Notes: generated by a model not told the origin, from the letters alone. Shown: positions 8,031 through 16,661, numbered from the stretch's first letter. The stretch: DNA of 30,241 bases from an uncultured Alphaproteobacteria bacterium (GCA_937888725.1 CALARE010000091.1:1-30241), one strand, 5' to 3'. Made by a program: numbers and translations.

Positions 8031-8843
8031 TTATAACGATATTGAACGATTATTTTTGATTTGTTTTTTATTAAGATGACGATTTTTAAATCTTTTTAAT
8101 TTTAAGATAGCCATTTCACGATCTTGTTCAGATGAAAATTTATTTGTTCTAATATTTTTTAAAATTTTTAAAATAACATCTGTATGTGATTTTTTATCTT
8201 GTTCCAAAATATCAATATAGGCAAAACCTGCACTTGAATACCCCTTATAAGTCGCCATTTTAAGAGCATTTTTTATTGGTGACTTAAGAGATACATCTGC
8301 TTCATAATAATCCTGCAACGCTTGATGGAATAAGGCATTTTGAAAAGAAGGTGTCCCATTGTTTTTATCATTTAACGAATCAAAAAGCTCTGTTGAAAAA
8401 GGCAACTCATTTAAATTTGGCAAATGTAAAATAAAAGGAATAACACTATTTGCTTTTTCAATCGTACGATATTTTTGCATTAATGGAATAATATTTTCAA
8501 GATAGGTTAATTCTTGAATTTTATCATAACCACGATTGTCTGAATAAGGTGTTGTATAATCAAAAAAACGGTCAAACTTTATCCCTGTTATAATCATTGC
8601 TTTTAAAACAGTTAAACCAATAAGTGCATGACTTCTTGTTGATTCCCTTATTAAATTTTCGATGAGTTTTTTTTGCTCCAACAATGCTGTTGCTATGATT
8701 TTTTTATCATTCGAAGCTTCAATTTTTTTATGTAATGAAAGCAATTTTGTAATATTTTTTTTTGCATATAAACCAAGCGATGTGGCAGAAGGCAATCGCT
8801 TTTTAGAGATCATTTTATTTGCTATATATTCTATTTCATTCAT
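8031..8843 (-). CDS. Hypothetical protein, no recognised domain
   Basis: I do not recognise this protein. From ATG 8843 it has 270 residues; a TTG codon at 8864 would add seven, but neither start has a clear ribosome site. It has no signal peptide or membrane segment, is rich in K, N, I and L, and looks mostly helical (for example KKIIATALLEQKKLIENLI). Three patches may mark a repeated helical hairpin design: LIGLTVLKAMIITG, FHQALQDYYEADVSL and AYIDILEQDKKSHTDVIL. The C-terminus is strongly basic (RFKNRHLNKKQIKNNR), which could contact nucleic acid. It lies downstream of the autotransporter on the same strand, beyond its terminator, and upstream of hdeD-dps. Confidence 0.7.
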   Translation of the reverse strand: MNEIEYIANKMISKKRLPSATSLGLYAKKNITKLLSLHKKIEASNDKKIIATALLEQKKLIENLIRESTRSHALIGLTVLKAMIITGIKFDRFFDYTTPYSDNRGYDKIQELTYLENIIPLMQKYRTIEKANSVIPFILHLPNLNELPFSTELFDSLNDKNNGTPSFQNALFHQALQDYYEADVSLKSPIKNALKMATYKGYSSAGFAYIDILEQDKKSHTDVILKILKNIRTNKFSSEQDREMAILKLKRFKNRHLNKKQIKNNRSISL

Positions 8844-8890
8844 CTTTTTGAAAAGATAGCACAAAAAAACACCGCATGCAAGGTGAAAAT

Positions 8891-8927
8891 AAAAAAAGAG
8901 GTGTCTAAATTGACACCTCTTTTTTTT
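8891..8927 (-). terminator. Terminator of the autotransporter gene
   Basis: A perfect 15-bp stem, AAAAAAAGAGGTGTC (8891-8905) with GACACCTCTTTTTTT (8912-8926) and loop TAAATT. It begins 11 bases after the autotransporter stop on the minus strand. The core AGAGGTGT is the same as in the dps terminator. Confidence 0.9.
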
Positions 8928-8937
8928 AGCGTTTATT

Positions 8938-11900
8938 TTAGAACTTATACTTTAATGAAGCAAGTCCTGTATGGTTTGTATAATCGCCTTTGAATAATCC
9001 TTCATATTCTAATGCGACTTCAGTTTTTCTGTTGATATCTAAACCAACACGAGCACCGATTTCAATACCAAATTTATCGAGATTTTCCGTTACCACATCG
9101 TAACGAGCACCGTTGACAAGTGTTACAGAATTTTCCATATCTGGTTCGATAAAGTCATATGTCAAAGCAGCTCTGAGTTCTGGATACCAAGCAAGCCCTG
9201 GTGCTAATGTATACCCGATGGTATATTGAGCACCTAAAATACCTGTCAAGATTTGTCCATCTGCAGCACCCACTTTTTGACCTGCATCATCAGTATAACC
9301 ATGTTGTTTGATGTATGTGTATCTTAACCCAACTTCTGGTGAGATAACACCACTTGCCCAGTCACCAACAACGAATGGTCCCATTTTATTACCGAGCATA
9401 AATTGAGCACCAAACACATCGACATCATAATCAGCTTTAATGCGATGGTTAAACACTTTCTTTTCTTCTTCATAATTAGAACGTGTATATAATGCTAACC
9501 AATTTGCATAGAAACGATCTGGATTGTATTCCCCATAGACAGAGATGGTGTGTGATGTGACATCTGTATCACGTTCAACCGCTGTACCATCAGCTGTTGT
9601 ATAAGAATAGGCAAGACCCAATCTTGTATCTGGAGAGATATGTCCATCAAAACCAAGGGCAATTCCTTGTGTATCCATATCAAAGCCTTTTTTCGAATCG
9701 AACTCTGATTGGCCATACAACCCTTGGACCCAGAGGTGAGATTGTCTACGAGGGAATTTATAGAAACGTTTTCCTCTGTGGATATAACCCGTTCTTTCCA
9801 TTGAAGAATAGAGTTGTTTTGAAATAACACCAGCCAAACGACGTGTGATTTCTGTTGAATGAGCTTGGATCAGCGGTGAAACATCAGGTGCAACACCACT
9901 TAAAGCTCTTTGATACTCCTCAGAATCACAGCCAAGTTGTTGAGCTTTAATATTCAATGTATTTTGAATTTGTTCTGCTTTGTCATGGCCTTCAATTTTG
10001 CTGTGTTCGACCCAAGCATTGTGAATACACCCAGCATCTGGACAGATTGTCGTGTCAGGATCATCTGGAGGAGTGACAGGACCAGGCCCTGGATTTACAG
10101 GTGTATCATCTGGACGTGATAATTTGTATTTACCATCACCAAGAGCTGTAATCGTGTACATTTTATTATCAGTGATGGTTTTAAAATCACCTGTATGTGT
10201 CCCTTCTGATGCAATAATTTCAAAAGTTTTTTCTTGACCTTTTGCTAAATGTTCACCAGCGGCGACAAAAATGGTCAATGTGTTATTCGTATTGTCAAAA
10301 TCAACAGAATTTGTTGCAACTTTACCAAAACTTGTTCCAGATTTAGCATTAACATGTGTTAATAACTCAGATGCATTTTTAAATGTGATACTATCGGTAT
10401 AAAGTGTTGATTTACCAATATCAATACGGCTATCATCCAAGTTGATTGTACCATATTTATCTCCATCAACATTTATAACACCTTTTGTTAAATCTGATTT
10501 TTGGTGTAATTGAAGATCACTGTTATTGATGTTCAATATACCAACATTTCGAATGGTTTGACCATCTGCGAACAAGCGTTTGTCTGTGTAATTAGAGAAT
10601 GTGTCTCTATCTGTATCTTCGTTATAACCTGTCCAATAATCTAAATCAATCGTATCACTGGCGTTGTTGATGTTAAAAACACCAGTTCCAGCATTATAAA
10701 TAGCTGAGCTTGAAATATCCGTAGCATTGTTGGTATTCCCAGAGAACGAGCTGTTATAAGCATTATTTAATGTGAATGTACCTTCGTTATAAATCGCACC
10801 ACCATACATATTGGCATTATTATTTTCGAACTTATCGCCATTTGAAATATAAGTGGCATTTTTAGCATTATGAATAGCCCCACCAGAACCATTGTCAACT
10901 TTAGCATTCCCAGCAATATTGCCACTATATGTTGTACCAGTGGATGTAAATGTCCCTGTATTATAAACAGCACCACCATGATATTCAGCTACGTTACCAG
11001 TGAAAGTGGTTGCACCAGATGCTGTATAACTACCAACATTATAAACAGCACCGCCATGTGTTTTAGCAGTATTGCTCTCAAACTTGTCACCATTTGAGGT
11101 ATAAGTTGCACCAGTAGCATTATAGATGGCACCACCTGAACCAGCGGTTGCCTTATTCTCCGTAAATGTTGCCCCTGCTGAGTTGATGCTTGCATTTTCT
11201 GTCAAGTTAACAATCGCACCACCATTGCCCGCTGTATTACCCGTAAATGTGACATTTTTCCCTTCGATAATCAGGTTTTTTGTATTGTTAATGGCACCGC
11301 CTTGGGCTGTGGCTGTATTGCTATTAAAGGCGGTTGTTCCCTTGATAGTCGCTGTCCCATCGTTATAAATAGCACCGCCCCCTGTTGTTGCTGTATTTTC
11401 TATAAAAATACCATTTTCAACAGTCATTGTCCCTGCAGGGAACGTTTTTGTTTGTTCTCCAGTATTATCAGTATAGGTATAACTTGTTGCCGTTTGTGCA
11501 ATTGCCCCGCCATTATCAGAGCTGTTCTTTGCAAATGTATCGCCCGTTGAGGTTAATGTTCCAGAGTTTTGAATTGCACCACCGTTTGAACCATTTTCAA
11601 CACCCGTTGATGTGTTGGAATCATATGTGTTGTTTGTTGAAGCTAATGTTGTATTATCATGAACAAACACAGCTCCACCGATTTTTGAACTATTCTGATA
11701 GAATGAGCTACCATCTATTGTCCCTTTACCATGAAGGTCAATTGCACCACCATGTCCGTTTGTTGCCGTGTTAGAAACAAACGTTGACCCATCAATGTCC
11801 ACAATAGCATTACTTGTATTAATAGCCGCACCAGTATCATTTGTTTTGTTAAAGGCAAAGGTTGAATCCTGAATTTTTGCTGTTGATCTATTATCACCAG

Positions 11901-12528
11901 TTAAAGAAGTACCCTCTGTTGCTATATAAATAGCTGCACCATTTTCAGAAATATTACCAGCATTTGATGTATCTGAATTATAAAAAGTAGAACCATCGAC
12001 ATTCAAATCAGCATTTTTAACATAGACAGCTGGCGTATCAGGGTTGGAATAAGCTGTACCGCTTAAATAGGAGGATAAATTTTCAATATGCCCTTGGATA
12101 TTAGAGGTTGTAATATCCTTATAATCAGTTATATTCTGTGAAAAACTACCAACATTGTTAATTGTTAAAGAACCTTTGCCCGTTTTGCCTGACACAGTAT
12201 CATAAACCGCAAGTGTCCCACGGATAACTTGGTTTGAATCATCTCCATTAACAGTCAATTTATCTGGGCTTGCAATATTCCAAATCATATTTTTATCAAG
12301 ATTTTGTGTCTCAGGAAACCAAATCGTTTCAACAACTGGATTGGTACTTGTCCCAGCAGGGATGGTATATGTATAAGTACCATCAGTTCCCGCAAAATCA
12401 TTCGTACGGATTTGATTAATTATATTCTTTAACCCATCTGAATCCGTAGCATGTGCCATCGGTGCCAATGCCAAAGTACAAATAACCGTTGACGCCAACA
12501 AAATGGATGTTAATTTTGTGTTTTTCAT
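8938..12528 (-). CDS. Autotransporter with Pmp-like GGA[IV]/FxxN repeats
   Basis: Surface protein of the type Va secretion pathway, 1196 residues from ATG 12528, which has GGAGG 5 bases upstream; the longer frame from 12552 has no such site. Residues 1-27 are a Sec signal (KNTKLTSILLASTVICTLAL, then AHA). The passenger, about residues 170-650, has at least 14 repeats in which GGAI or GGAV plus YN/xN alternates with FxxN (FVSNTA, FESNTA, FTGNTA). This pattern predicts a right-handed beta helix and is the signature of chlamydial Pmp adhesins and similar proteins. A Pro/Gly/Asp linker (PVNPGPGPVTPPDDPD), a two-cysteine patch (CPDAGC) and a helix follow; the last about 280 residues are the beta-barrel, which ends in LKYKF with the terminal Phe needed for BAM insertion. 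Likely an adhesin; the ligand is unknown. Confidence 0.92.
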   Translation of the reverse strand: MKNTKLTSILLASTVICTLALAPMAHATDSDGLKNIINQIRTNDFAGTDGTYTYTIPAGTSTNPVVETIWFPETQNLDKNMIWNIASPDKLTVNGDDSNQVIRGTLAVYDTVSGKTGKGSLTINNVGSFSQNITDYKDITTSNIQGHIENLSSYLSGTAYSNPDTPAVYVKNADLNVDGSTFYNSDTSNAGNISENGAAIYIATEGTSLTGDNRSTAKIQDSTFAFNKTNDTGAAINTSNAIVDIDGSTFVSNTATNGHGGAIDLHGKGTIDGSSFYQNSSKIGGAVFVHDNTTLASTNNTYDSNTSTGVENGSNGGAIQNSGTLTSTGDTFAKNSSDNGGAIAQTATSYTYTDNTGEQTKTFPAGTMTVENGIFIENTATTGGGAIYNDGTATIKGTTAFNSNTATAQGGAINNTKNLIIEGKNVTFTGNTAGNGGAIVNLTENASINSAGATFTENKATAGSGGAIYNATGATYTSNGDKFESNTAKTHGGAVYNVGSYTASGATTFTGNVAEYHGGAVYNTGTFTSTGTTYSGNIAGNAKVDNGSGGAIHNAKNATYISNGDKFENNNANMYGGAIYNEGTFTLNNAYNSSFSGNTNNATDISSSAIYNAGTGVFNINNASDTIDLDYWTGYNEDTDRDTFSNYTDKRLFADGQTIRNVGILNINNSDLQLHQKSDLTKGVINVDGDKYGTINLDDSRIDIGKSTLYTDSITFKNASELLTHVNAKSGTSFGKVATNSVDFDNTNNTLTIFVAAGEHLAKGQEKTFEIIASEGTHTGDFKTITDNKMYTITALGDGKYKLSRPDDTPVNPGPGPVTPPDDPDTTICPDAGCIHNAWVEHSKIEGHDKAEQIQNTLNIKAQQLGCDSEEYQRALSGVAPDVSPLIQAHSTEITRRLAGVISKQLYSSMERTGYIHRGKRFYKFPRRQSHLWVQGLYGQSEFDSKKGFDMDTQGIALGFDGHISPDTRLGLAYSYTTADGTAVERDTDVTSHTISVYGEYNPDRFYANWLALYTRSNYEEEKKVFNHRIKADYDVDVFGAQFMLGNKMGPFVVGDWASGVISPEVGLRYTYIKQHGYTDDAGQKVGAADGQILTGILGAQYTIGYTLAPGLAWYPELRAALTYDFIEPDMENSVTLVNGARYDVVTENLDKFGIEIGARVGLDINRKTEVALEYEGLFKGDYTNHTGLASLKYKF

Positions 12529-12575
12529 GTTTCCTCCAGTGCCAAATGGCAACCCTTACAATTAAACCTATTTGC

Positions 12576-12584
12576 ATTGTAGCA
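12576..12584 (-). promoter_or_regulatory. Candidate extended -10 promoter of the autotransporter
   Basis: On the minus strand TGCTACAAT forms an extended -10 (TGn plus TACAAT), about 50 bases before the ATG. No good -35 is seen at 17 bases. Confidence 0.4.
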
Positions 12585-12626
12585 TAAATTTATAAAAAAA
12601 TCCATAAAAAAATAAAATGTACTTTT

Positions 12627-12643
12627 TTGTAAACATGTTACAA
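12627..12643. promoter_or_regulatory. Palindrome TTGTAA-ACATG-TTACAA upstream of the autotransporter
   Basis: A perfect inverted repeat with 6-base arms around a 5-base centre. It lies between the two candidate promoters of the autotransporter gene and could be an operator. A related palindrome, ATTGTT-CATGT-AACAAT, covers the -10 region of the pseudopilin promoter at 18872-18888. Confidence 0.4.
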
Positions 12644-12686
12644 TAAAAAGTATCGATTTAAACCCAACCGATATTTTATTGAAGCA

Positions 12687-12715
12687 ATTATAACACAAAA
12701 TTTTAAAAAAGTCTA
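12687..12715 (-). promoter_or_regulatory. Distal candidate promoter of the autotransporter
   Basis: On the minus strand TAGACT (12715-12710), a 17-base spacer and a perfect TATAAT (12692-12687). It would give a leader of about 150 bases containing the palindrome at 12627. The rest of the 284-base gap between the autotransporter start and the J-protein stop is plain A/T-rich sequence. Confidence 0.45.
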
Positions 12716-12812
12716 TAAAAAACTGTTTATTAATTACATTTTTCTACAAACAAATGAAATTATTGACAAAACAATACAAAAAACAACCCTCTTAAATTCT
12801 TTTTTTAACAAT

Positions 12813-13742
12813 TTAAAACGAACGGATATTTTGCCGAGGTTCTTCCCAACTTTGAATAAAATGAGTTAAAGATTTATCCTCTTTTGCTGGCAATGTTACG
12901 CTTAATTTAACCAAAAGATCCCCCTTATCTTTAACACCTTTTCCTTTAATACGCATAAAAGAAGCCGTATTTGGATAAGGCGGAATTTTAAGCATCACAG
13001 CCCCATAAGGCGTCGGCGTTGTGATTTTTGCACCAAGAATCGCCTCTTTAAGTGAAATCGGCAACGTTAAAAGGACGTTATCCCCCTCTCTTGAAAAGAG
13101 GCTTGATTTTTGAACTTTAATTTTAATCAAGGCATCGCCATTTTTTTTACCCATCCCGATTTCACCCTGCCCTTTTAAGCGTAAAATAGCATCATCTGTT
13201 ACACCCGCAGGAACTTTTATCTTTAATTTTTTACCATTAGCAAGCGAAACGGTTGTTTCACCCCCTGTAATAGCAAGATCAAACGGAACGCTTAAATTAT
13301 AGGTGACGTCCTGCCCTGCTTGCTGTTGCGTATAGCTTTCACGAGAATTTTTAAAAGCAGAGCCAAATCCACCAAACAAATCGGAAAAATCAAATCCACC
13401 TCGACCACCACCAAACATAGAGGCTAAATCTTCAGGGTTAATATGGTGCGTCCTGCCATTAAAACCACCACCAAACCCATGAAACCCACCACCATCATAT
13501 GCCCCATGACCAAAAGGTGTTGGATTGCCATTTTCATCAATTTCGCCATTATCATATCTTTTTCTTTTTTCAGGATCAGACAACAACTCATAAGCAGCTG
13601 TAATGGTTTTAAATTTTTCAGCAGCACTTTTATCAGGATTCACATCAGGGTGATAAGCTCTTGCCAATTTATGATATGCTTTTTTTATCTCGTTTGCAGA
13701 TGCTGATTTTGAAATTCCAAGTAAATCGTATGGATTGCTCAT
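12813..13742 (-). CDS. J-domain protein with DnaJ C-terminal domain (CbpA type)
   Basis: Co-chaperone of 309 residues that stimulates DnaK ATP hydrolysis and delivers clients. The J domain fills residues 1-70 with the essential HPD at 31-33 in ARAYHPDVNPDKSAAEKF. Next comes a Gly/Phe-rich linker at about 75-125 (GGGFHGFGGGFNG), then two beta-barrel client-binding domains with VTYNLSVPFDLAITGGE and LPISLKEAILGAKITTPTP. The CxxCxGxG zinc repeats of true DnaJ are absent, so this is the CbpA (class B) type. In E. coli CbpA also binds curved DNA and acts in stationary phase; whether this one does is unknown. GAGG lies 7 bases before the ATG. It is divergent from the cation transporter. Confidence 0.92.
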   Translation of the reverse strand: MSNPYDLLGISKSASANEIKKAYHKLARAYHPDVNPDKSAAEKFKTITAAYELLSDPEKRKRYDNGEIDENGNPTPFGHGAYDGGGFHGFGGGFNGRTHHINPEDLASMFGGGRGGFDFSDLFGGFGSAFKNSRESYTQQQAGQDVTYNLSVPFDLAITGGETTVSLANGKKLKIKVPAGVTDDAILRLKGQGEIGMGKKNGDALIKIKVQKSSLFSREGDNVLLTLPISLKEAILGAKITTPTPYGAVMLKIPPYPNTASFMRIKGKGVKDKGDLLVKLSVTLPAKEDKSLTHFIQSWEEPRQNIRSF

Positions 13743-13843
13743 AAAGATACCTCATTATAAATTTTGATTATTATTTTATATATAATGTTAAAAATAAAAA
13801 AAATCTATGGAAAAAACAAAAAAAATATTATATCCTAAGCATA

Positions 13844-14734
13844 ATGAGAAAGAAAAAAAGACTAAATAGATTAATGCGTCTTGCGTCAGTGGCATCAATT
13901 GCAACCGCCATTATGTTGGTGATTGTTAAATTTGTGGCGTATTTTTTCACAGGTTCTGTTTCCATTTTATCAAGCTTATTTGATTCGGTACAAGATTTTA
14001 TGACATCAGCAGTAAATTATGAGGCGGTGCGTCATTCGGTTGCACCAGCTGACAAAGAACATCGATTCGGTCATGGAAAAGCACAAGCGATTGGTAGCTT
14101 GATACAAGGTGTTATTATCTTTGCCGCTGCAACTTTTTTGTTAAAAGAATCGGCGTTTCGTTTTTTTCACATTGAACCGATTAAAGAGATTGGGCTAGGA
14201 ACTATTGTCACCCTATTTGCAATTGTTGTAACTATTATTTTAGTACAATTTCAATCATATGTAATCAAGCAAACAAATTCCTTATCGCTTAAAACAGACC
14301 GGGCCCATTATACAGGTGATATCCTCATGAATGGGGGTGTTATTGTATCTATGTTAGCCTCTTATTATCTGAATTTATATGTAATAGATGCGTTATTTGG
14401 CGTAGGTGTTTCTTTATATCTGTTCATCACCGTTTATAGCGTTGCAAAGGAAGCGATTGCTATGCTGATGGATACCGAAATGCCAAACGATGTAAGAGAT
14501 AAAATAAAACAGATTATCGTAACATATGATGATATTTATGAGGTTGTTGATTTAAAAACCAGATTATCGGGTAGCTGTATGTTTATTCAATTTTGTGTTC
14601 GAATGAATCCCGAATTGACACTTAAAAAAGCACATGATATTACAGAATTTATTGAAGATGATATTAAAAAAGAATATCCCGATTCACAAATTATTATTCA
14701 TCTAGAACCATCGTTTAAAAAAGGTTTATCATGA
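13844..14734 (+). CDS. Cation diffusion facilitator (FieF/CzcD-like) metal exporter
   Basis: Inner membrane protein of 296 residues that exports divalent metals such as Zn2+ or Fe2+ in exchange for protons. Six membrane helices are followed by a cytoplasmic ferredoxin-like domain (from about residue 210). The transport site of YiiP/FieF is conserved as D47 and D51 in FDSVQD, and H155 and D159 in HYTGD; HRFGHGKAQAI matches the second metal-site loop. This D-D-H-D set is the Zn/Fe/Cd type rather than the Mn type. A clear ribosome site is missing at ATG 13844. The gene overlaps the next one by four bases (ATGA), so the two are coupled. Confidence 0.92.
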   Translation: MRKKKRLNRLMRLASVASIATAIMLVIVKFVAYFFTGSVSILSSLFDSVQDFMTSAVNYEAVRHSVAPADKEHRFGHGKAQAIGSLIQGVIIFAAATFLLKESAFRFFHIEPIKEIGLGTIVTLFAIVVTIILVQFQSYVIKQTNSLSLKTDRAHYTGDILMNGGVIVSMLASYYLNLYVIDALFGVGVSLYLFITVYSVAKEAIAMLMDTEMPNDVRDKIKQIIVTYDDIYEVVDLKTRLSGSCMFIQFCVRMNPELTLKKAHDITEFIEDDIKKEYPDSQIIIHLEPSFKKGLS

Positions 14735-16308
14735 TAATATATAATCAAAAAGATATTATTGAAGCATTATTAAATCCAAAATTGTATCCGCCCAAATGGC
14801 ATGTAAAAGAAGTGACAATTCGGCAGTCCCATATCGCTATTTTGTTTTTAGCGGGGGATTATGTTTTTAAATTAAAACGAGCAGTCTTAATGCCTGACAT
14901 TGATTTTTCAACCCCAGCGAAAAGACGGCTCGCTTGTGTGCAAGAGATGAAACGCAGTACCGTTTATGCTCCAAATTTGGTATTGGGGGTCCGTTCGGTT
15001 AGAAAACTTGCCAATGGTCGCATCTGTATTGGAGGACAAGCTGGGGAGGAGGTTGACACCCTTTTAGTCATGCGTCGCATCCCTGATGAAAATATTTTAG
15101 CAAACATCCTGCAAAGCAATGACTTTTCTCGTTTTGAGGTAATGGATTTAGCCGAACAATTGGCTGAGTTGCACTCAAAAGCAAAGCCATTTCGCACCAA
15201 ATGGGGCGTCCCCGTTATTCAAAAAATTATTTTAGAAACAGAGCGTGTCCTGTCTTGTTTTTGCCCAAGTTTGTTTGAAAAGGAAAAGCTAGACACCCTT
15301 ATGCAAGGTATGCTCAAAAGTTTGGGTGAAAATTCGAGATTATTGGCATTACGATCCAAAAGTGGACATGTAAAAAAATGTCATGGTGATTTATTGCTCA
15401 GCAACATTGCAAAAGATGGTGATAAATACCTCTTTTTTAGCCCTATTGAATATGATGATCGGGCGGAATGTATTGATACGCTTTATGATTTGGCATATTT
15501 ATTGATGGATTTTGAAATGCGAGGGATGCGAAAACTCTCAAACATTTTATTTAACCATTATTTAGCATATATGAATGATGTCGGAGGATATCCATTATTA
15601 CATTTATATCAATCAATGCGTGCGGCAGAACGAGCAGCTGTCTGTGCAAAGCGTTCTGTCATGTTGCATGGGCAAGAGAAAAAGGAAGCCGTATCACGAG
15701 CTCAGACATATTTTAAAATGGCGTGTCATTTTATGACTTCATATCCACCAGTTTTAATTGCTTGTGGTGGATTATCTGGGAGCGGGAAGTCACGAGTCGC
15801 ACGTGAAATTGGTGGCTTTTTAAATCCAGCTCCTGGAGCTGTTATTTTAAGAGATGATATTGTTAAAAAGCAAATTAACGGCTGTCCAATCGATCAACAT
15901 TTTGATAAAGCCTTTGACACACCTGTGGTTGAAAAGGTGGTCTATGATGTTTTGCGACAAGAGGCAAAAATCGCCCTTTCAACTGGATGTGCCGTTATTG
16001 TAGATGCTTTATTTTATGATGAAAATGAACGAAAAGCCATTGAAGCACTCGCAAAAGAGCTAAAAGTAGCCTTTGTCGCCCTTTGGATGGATGCTCCATT
16101 TGATGTGCGTTTAAAACGTGTTGAAAGTCGAAAACGAAACCCCTCAGATGTTAGAACGCAAAGTGATTTAGAAAAACAGCTAACATTGGAAACGGGTACT
16201 GTGACATGGCATAAGATTACAACAGATAAAACAAGAGAGGAAACATTGGAAACAGCCCTGTCCGTTTTGAACAAACATTGTCCTTTACCAATTTTAAAAG
16301 ATACATAA
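14731..16308 (+). CDS. Fusion of an aminoglycoside-phosphotransferase-like kinase and a P-loop kinase
   Basis: A 525-residue cytoplasmic protein of a known two-domain type (COG2187 joined to COG0645). The N-terminal half has a protein-kinase-like fold: KWHVKEVTIRQSHIAILFLA at the start, FKLKRAV with the ATP-binding lysine, the catalytic loop HGDLLLSN at residues 218-225 and the metal site IEYDD. The C-terminal half is an AAA_33 kinase with Walker A GGLSGSGKS at 346-354, followed by ILRDDIVKK and an Arg-rich lid RLKRVESRKRNPSD. The substrate is unknown for this family; it should not be read as an antibiotic resistance gene. The ATGA overlap with the metal exporter suggests a linked function. 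Confidence 0.85.
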   Translation: MIIYNQKDIIEALLNPKLYPPKWHVKEVTIRQSHIAILFLAGDYVFKLKRAVLMPDIDFSTPAKRRLACVQEMKRSTVYAPNLVLGVRSVRKLANGRICIGGQAGEEVDTLLVMRRIPDENILANILQSNDFSRFEVMDLAEQLAELHSKAKPFRTKWGVPVIQKIILETERVLSCFCPSLFEKEKLDTLMQGMLKSLGENSRLLALRSKSGHVKKCHGDLLLSNIAKDGDKYLFFSPIEYDDRAECIDTLYDLAYLLMDFEMRGMRKLSNILFNHYLAYMNDVGGYPLLHLYQSMRAAERAAVCAKRSVMLHGQEKKEAVSRAQTYFKMACHFMTSYPPVLIACGGLSGSGKSRVAREIGGFLNPAPGAVILRDDIVKKQINGCPIDQHFDKAFDTPVVEKVVYDVLRQEAKIALSTGCAVIVDALFYDENERKAIEALAKELKVAFVALWMDAPFDVRLKRVESRKRNPSDVRTQSDLEKQLTLETGTVTWHKITTDKTREETLETALSVLNKHCPLPILKDT

Positions 16309-16363
16309 AATCAATAAGTTAAAACATTAAACAAACTTTTATTAAAAAAAACAAAAAAAATAC

Positions 16364-16392
16364 TTGATTTTAATTTTTTTTTGATGTATAAA
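16364..16392 (+). promoter_or_regulatory. Promoter of tRNA-Arg
   Basis: TTGATT (16364-16369), a 17-base T-rich spacer and TATAAA (16387-16392), 16 bases before the tRNA. This matches the layout of the tRNA-Lys promoter at the start of the window. Confidence 0.7.
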
Positions 16393-16408
16393 TATGTTCA
16401 TTAAAGAT

Positions 16409-16485
16409 GCACCCGTAGCTCAATTGGATAGAGCATCTGACTACGGATCAGAAGGTTGTAAGTTCGAATCCTGCCGGGTGCGCCA
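16409..16485 (+). tRNA. tRNA-Arg (anticodon ACG), CCA encoded
   Basis: Complete 77-base cloverleaf: acceptor GCACCCG (16409-16415) pairs with CGGGTGC (16475-16481); the D arm contains GCTCAATTGGATAGAGC; the anticodon stem-loop TCTGA-CTACGGA-TCAGA gives ACG (reads CGN after A34 to inosine change); the T loop is TTCGAAT. The discriminator G and a genome-encoded CCA end the gene. Its last 15 bases are part of a 34-bp direct repeat. Confidence 0.97.
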
Positions 16486-16504
16486 TCTAACCCTCACGCA
16501 AGTG
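16471..16504 (+). repeat. Copy 1 of a 34-bp exact direct repeat (tRNA-Arg 3' end plus terminator)
   Basis: The segment begins CTGCCGGGTGCGCCA in the T arm/acceptor of the tRNA and runs to CACGCAAGTG. It recurs without mismatch at 16628-16661, 157 bases downstream. A repeated tRNA 3' end is the usual mark of integrase attachment sites. Confidence 0.85.
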
Positions 16505-16514
16505 GGGTTTTTTT
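16493..16514 (+). terminator. Terminator of tRNA-Arg
   Basis: CCTCAC-GCAA-GTGGGG (one T-G pair) followed by TTTTTTT. The second repeat copy at 16628 carries the same stem, CTCAC-GCAA-GTGAG, followed by TTGTTTTT. Confidence 0.7.
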
Positions 16515-16545
16515 ATGCCTTATTCATAAACCGACATCTGTGTTA

Positions 16546-16645
16546 CACCCGTTGGATTTTCAATTCCACCATCTTTTCAACTACGGCTCATCGCCTTGTT
16601 TCAAAGCGGCTCATTGCTTTACGCAGTCTGCCGGGTGCGCCATCT
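16546..16645 (+). pseudogene. Possible decayed second tRNA-Arg copy
   Basis: Scattered blocks match the intact tRNA-Arg in order: CACCCGT (16546-16552), CATCT (16569-16574 area), ACTACGG at the anticodon loop (16580-16586), and an exact 3' end through CCA up to 16642. CACCCG can still pair with CGGGTG (16632-16637). The inner arms are ruined and the length is about 20 bases too long, so it would not work as a tRNA. It could instead be attachment-site debris. Confidence 0.3.
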
Positions 16646-16661
16646 AACCCTCACGCAAGTG
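16628..16661 (+). repeat. Copy 2 of the 34-bp direct repeat
   Basis: Exact copy of 16471-16504 (see that entry). It lies immediately before the AAA_14/DUF4143 gene, so it may be the outer attachment site of a small, mostly lost insertion. Confidence 0.85.

Noticed and set aside
11427..11774. Plus-strand frames across the autotransporter (also 9597-9827, 11126-11368)
   Set aside because: They mirror the repetitive GGA[IV] coding strand and lack ribosome sites and protein-like composition.
14731..16308. Aminoglycoside resistance enzyme
   Set aside because: The kinase-like domain belongs to a general fusion family of unknown substrate; nothing points to drug resistance.
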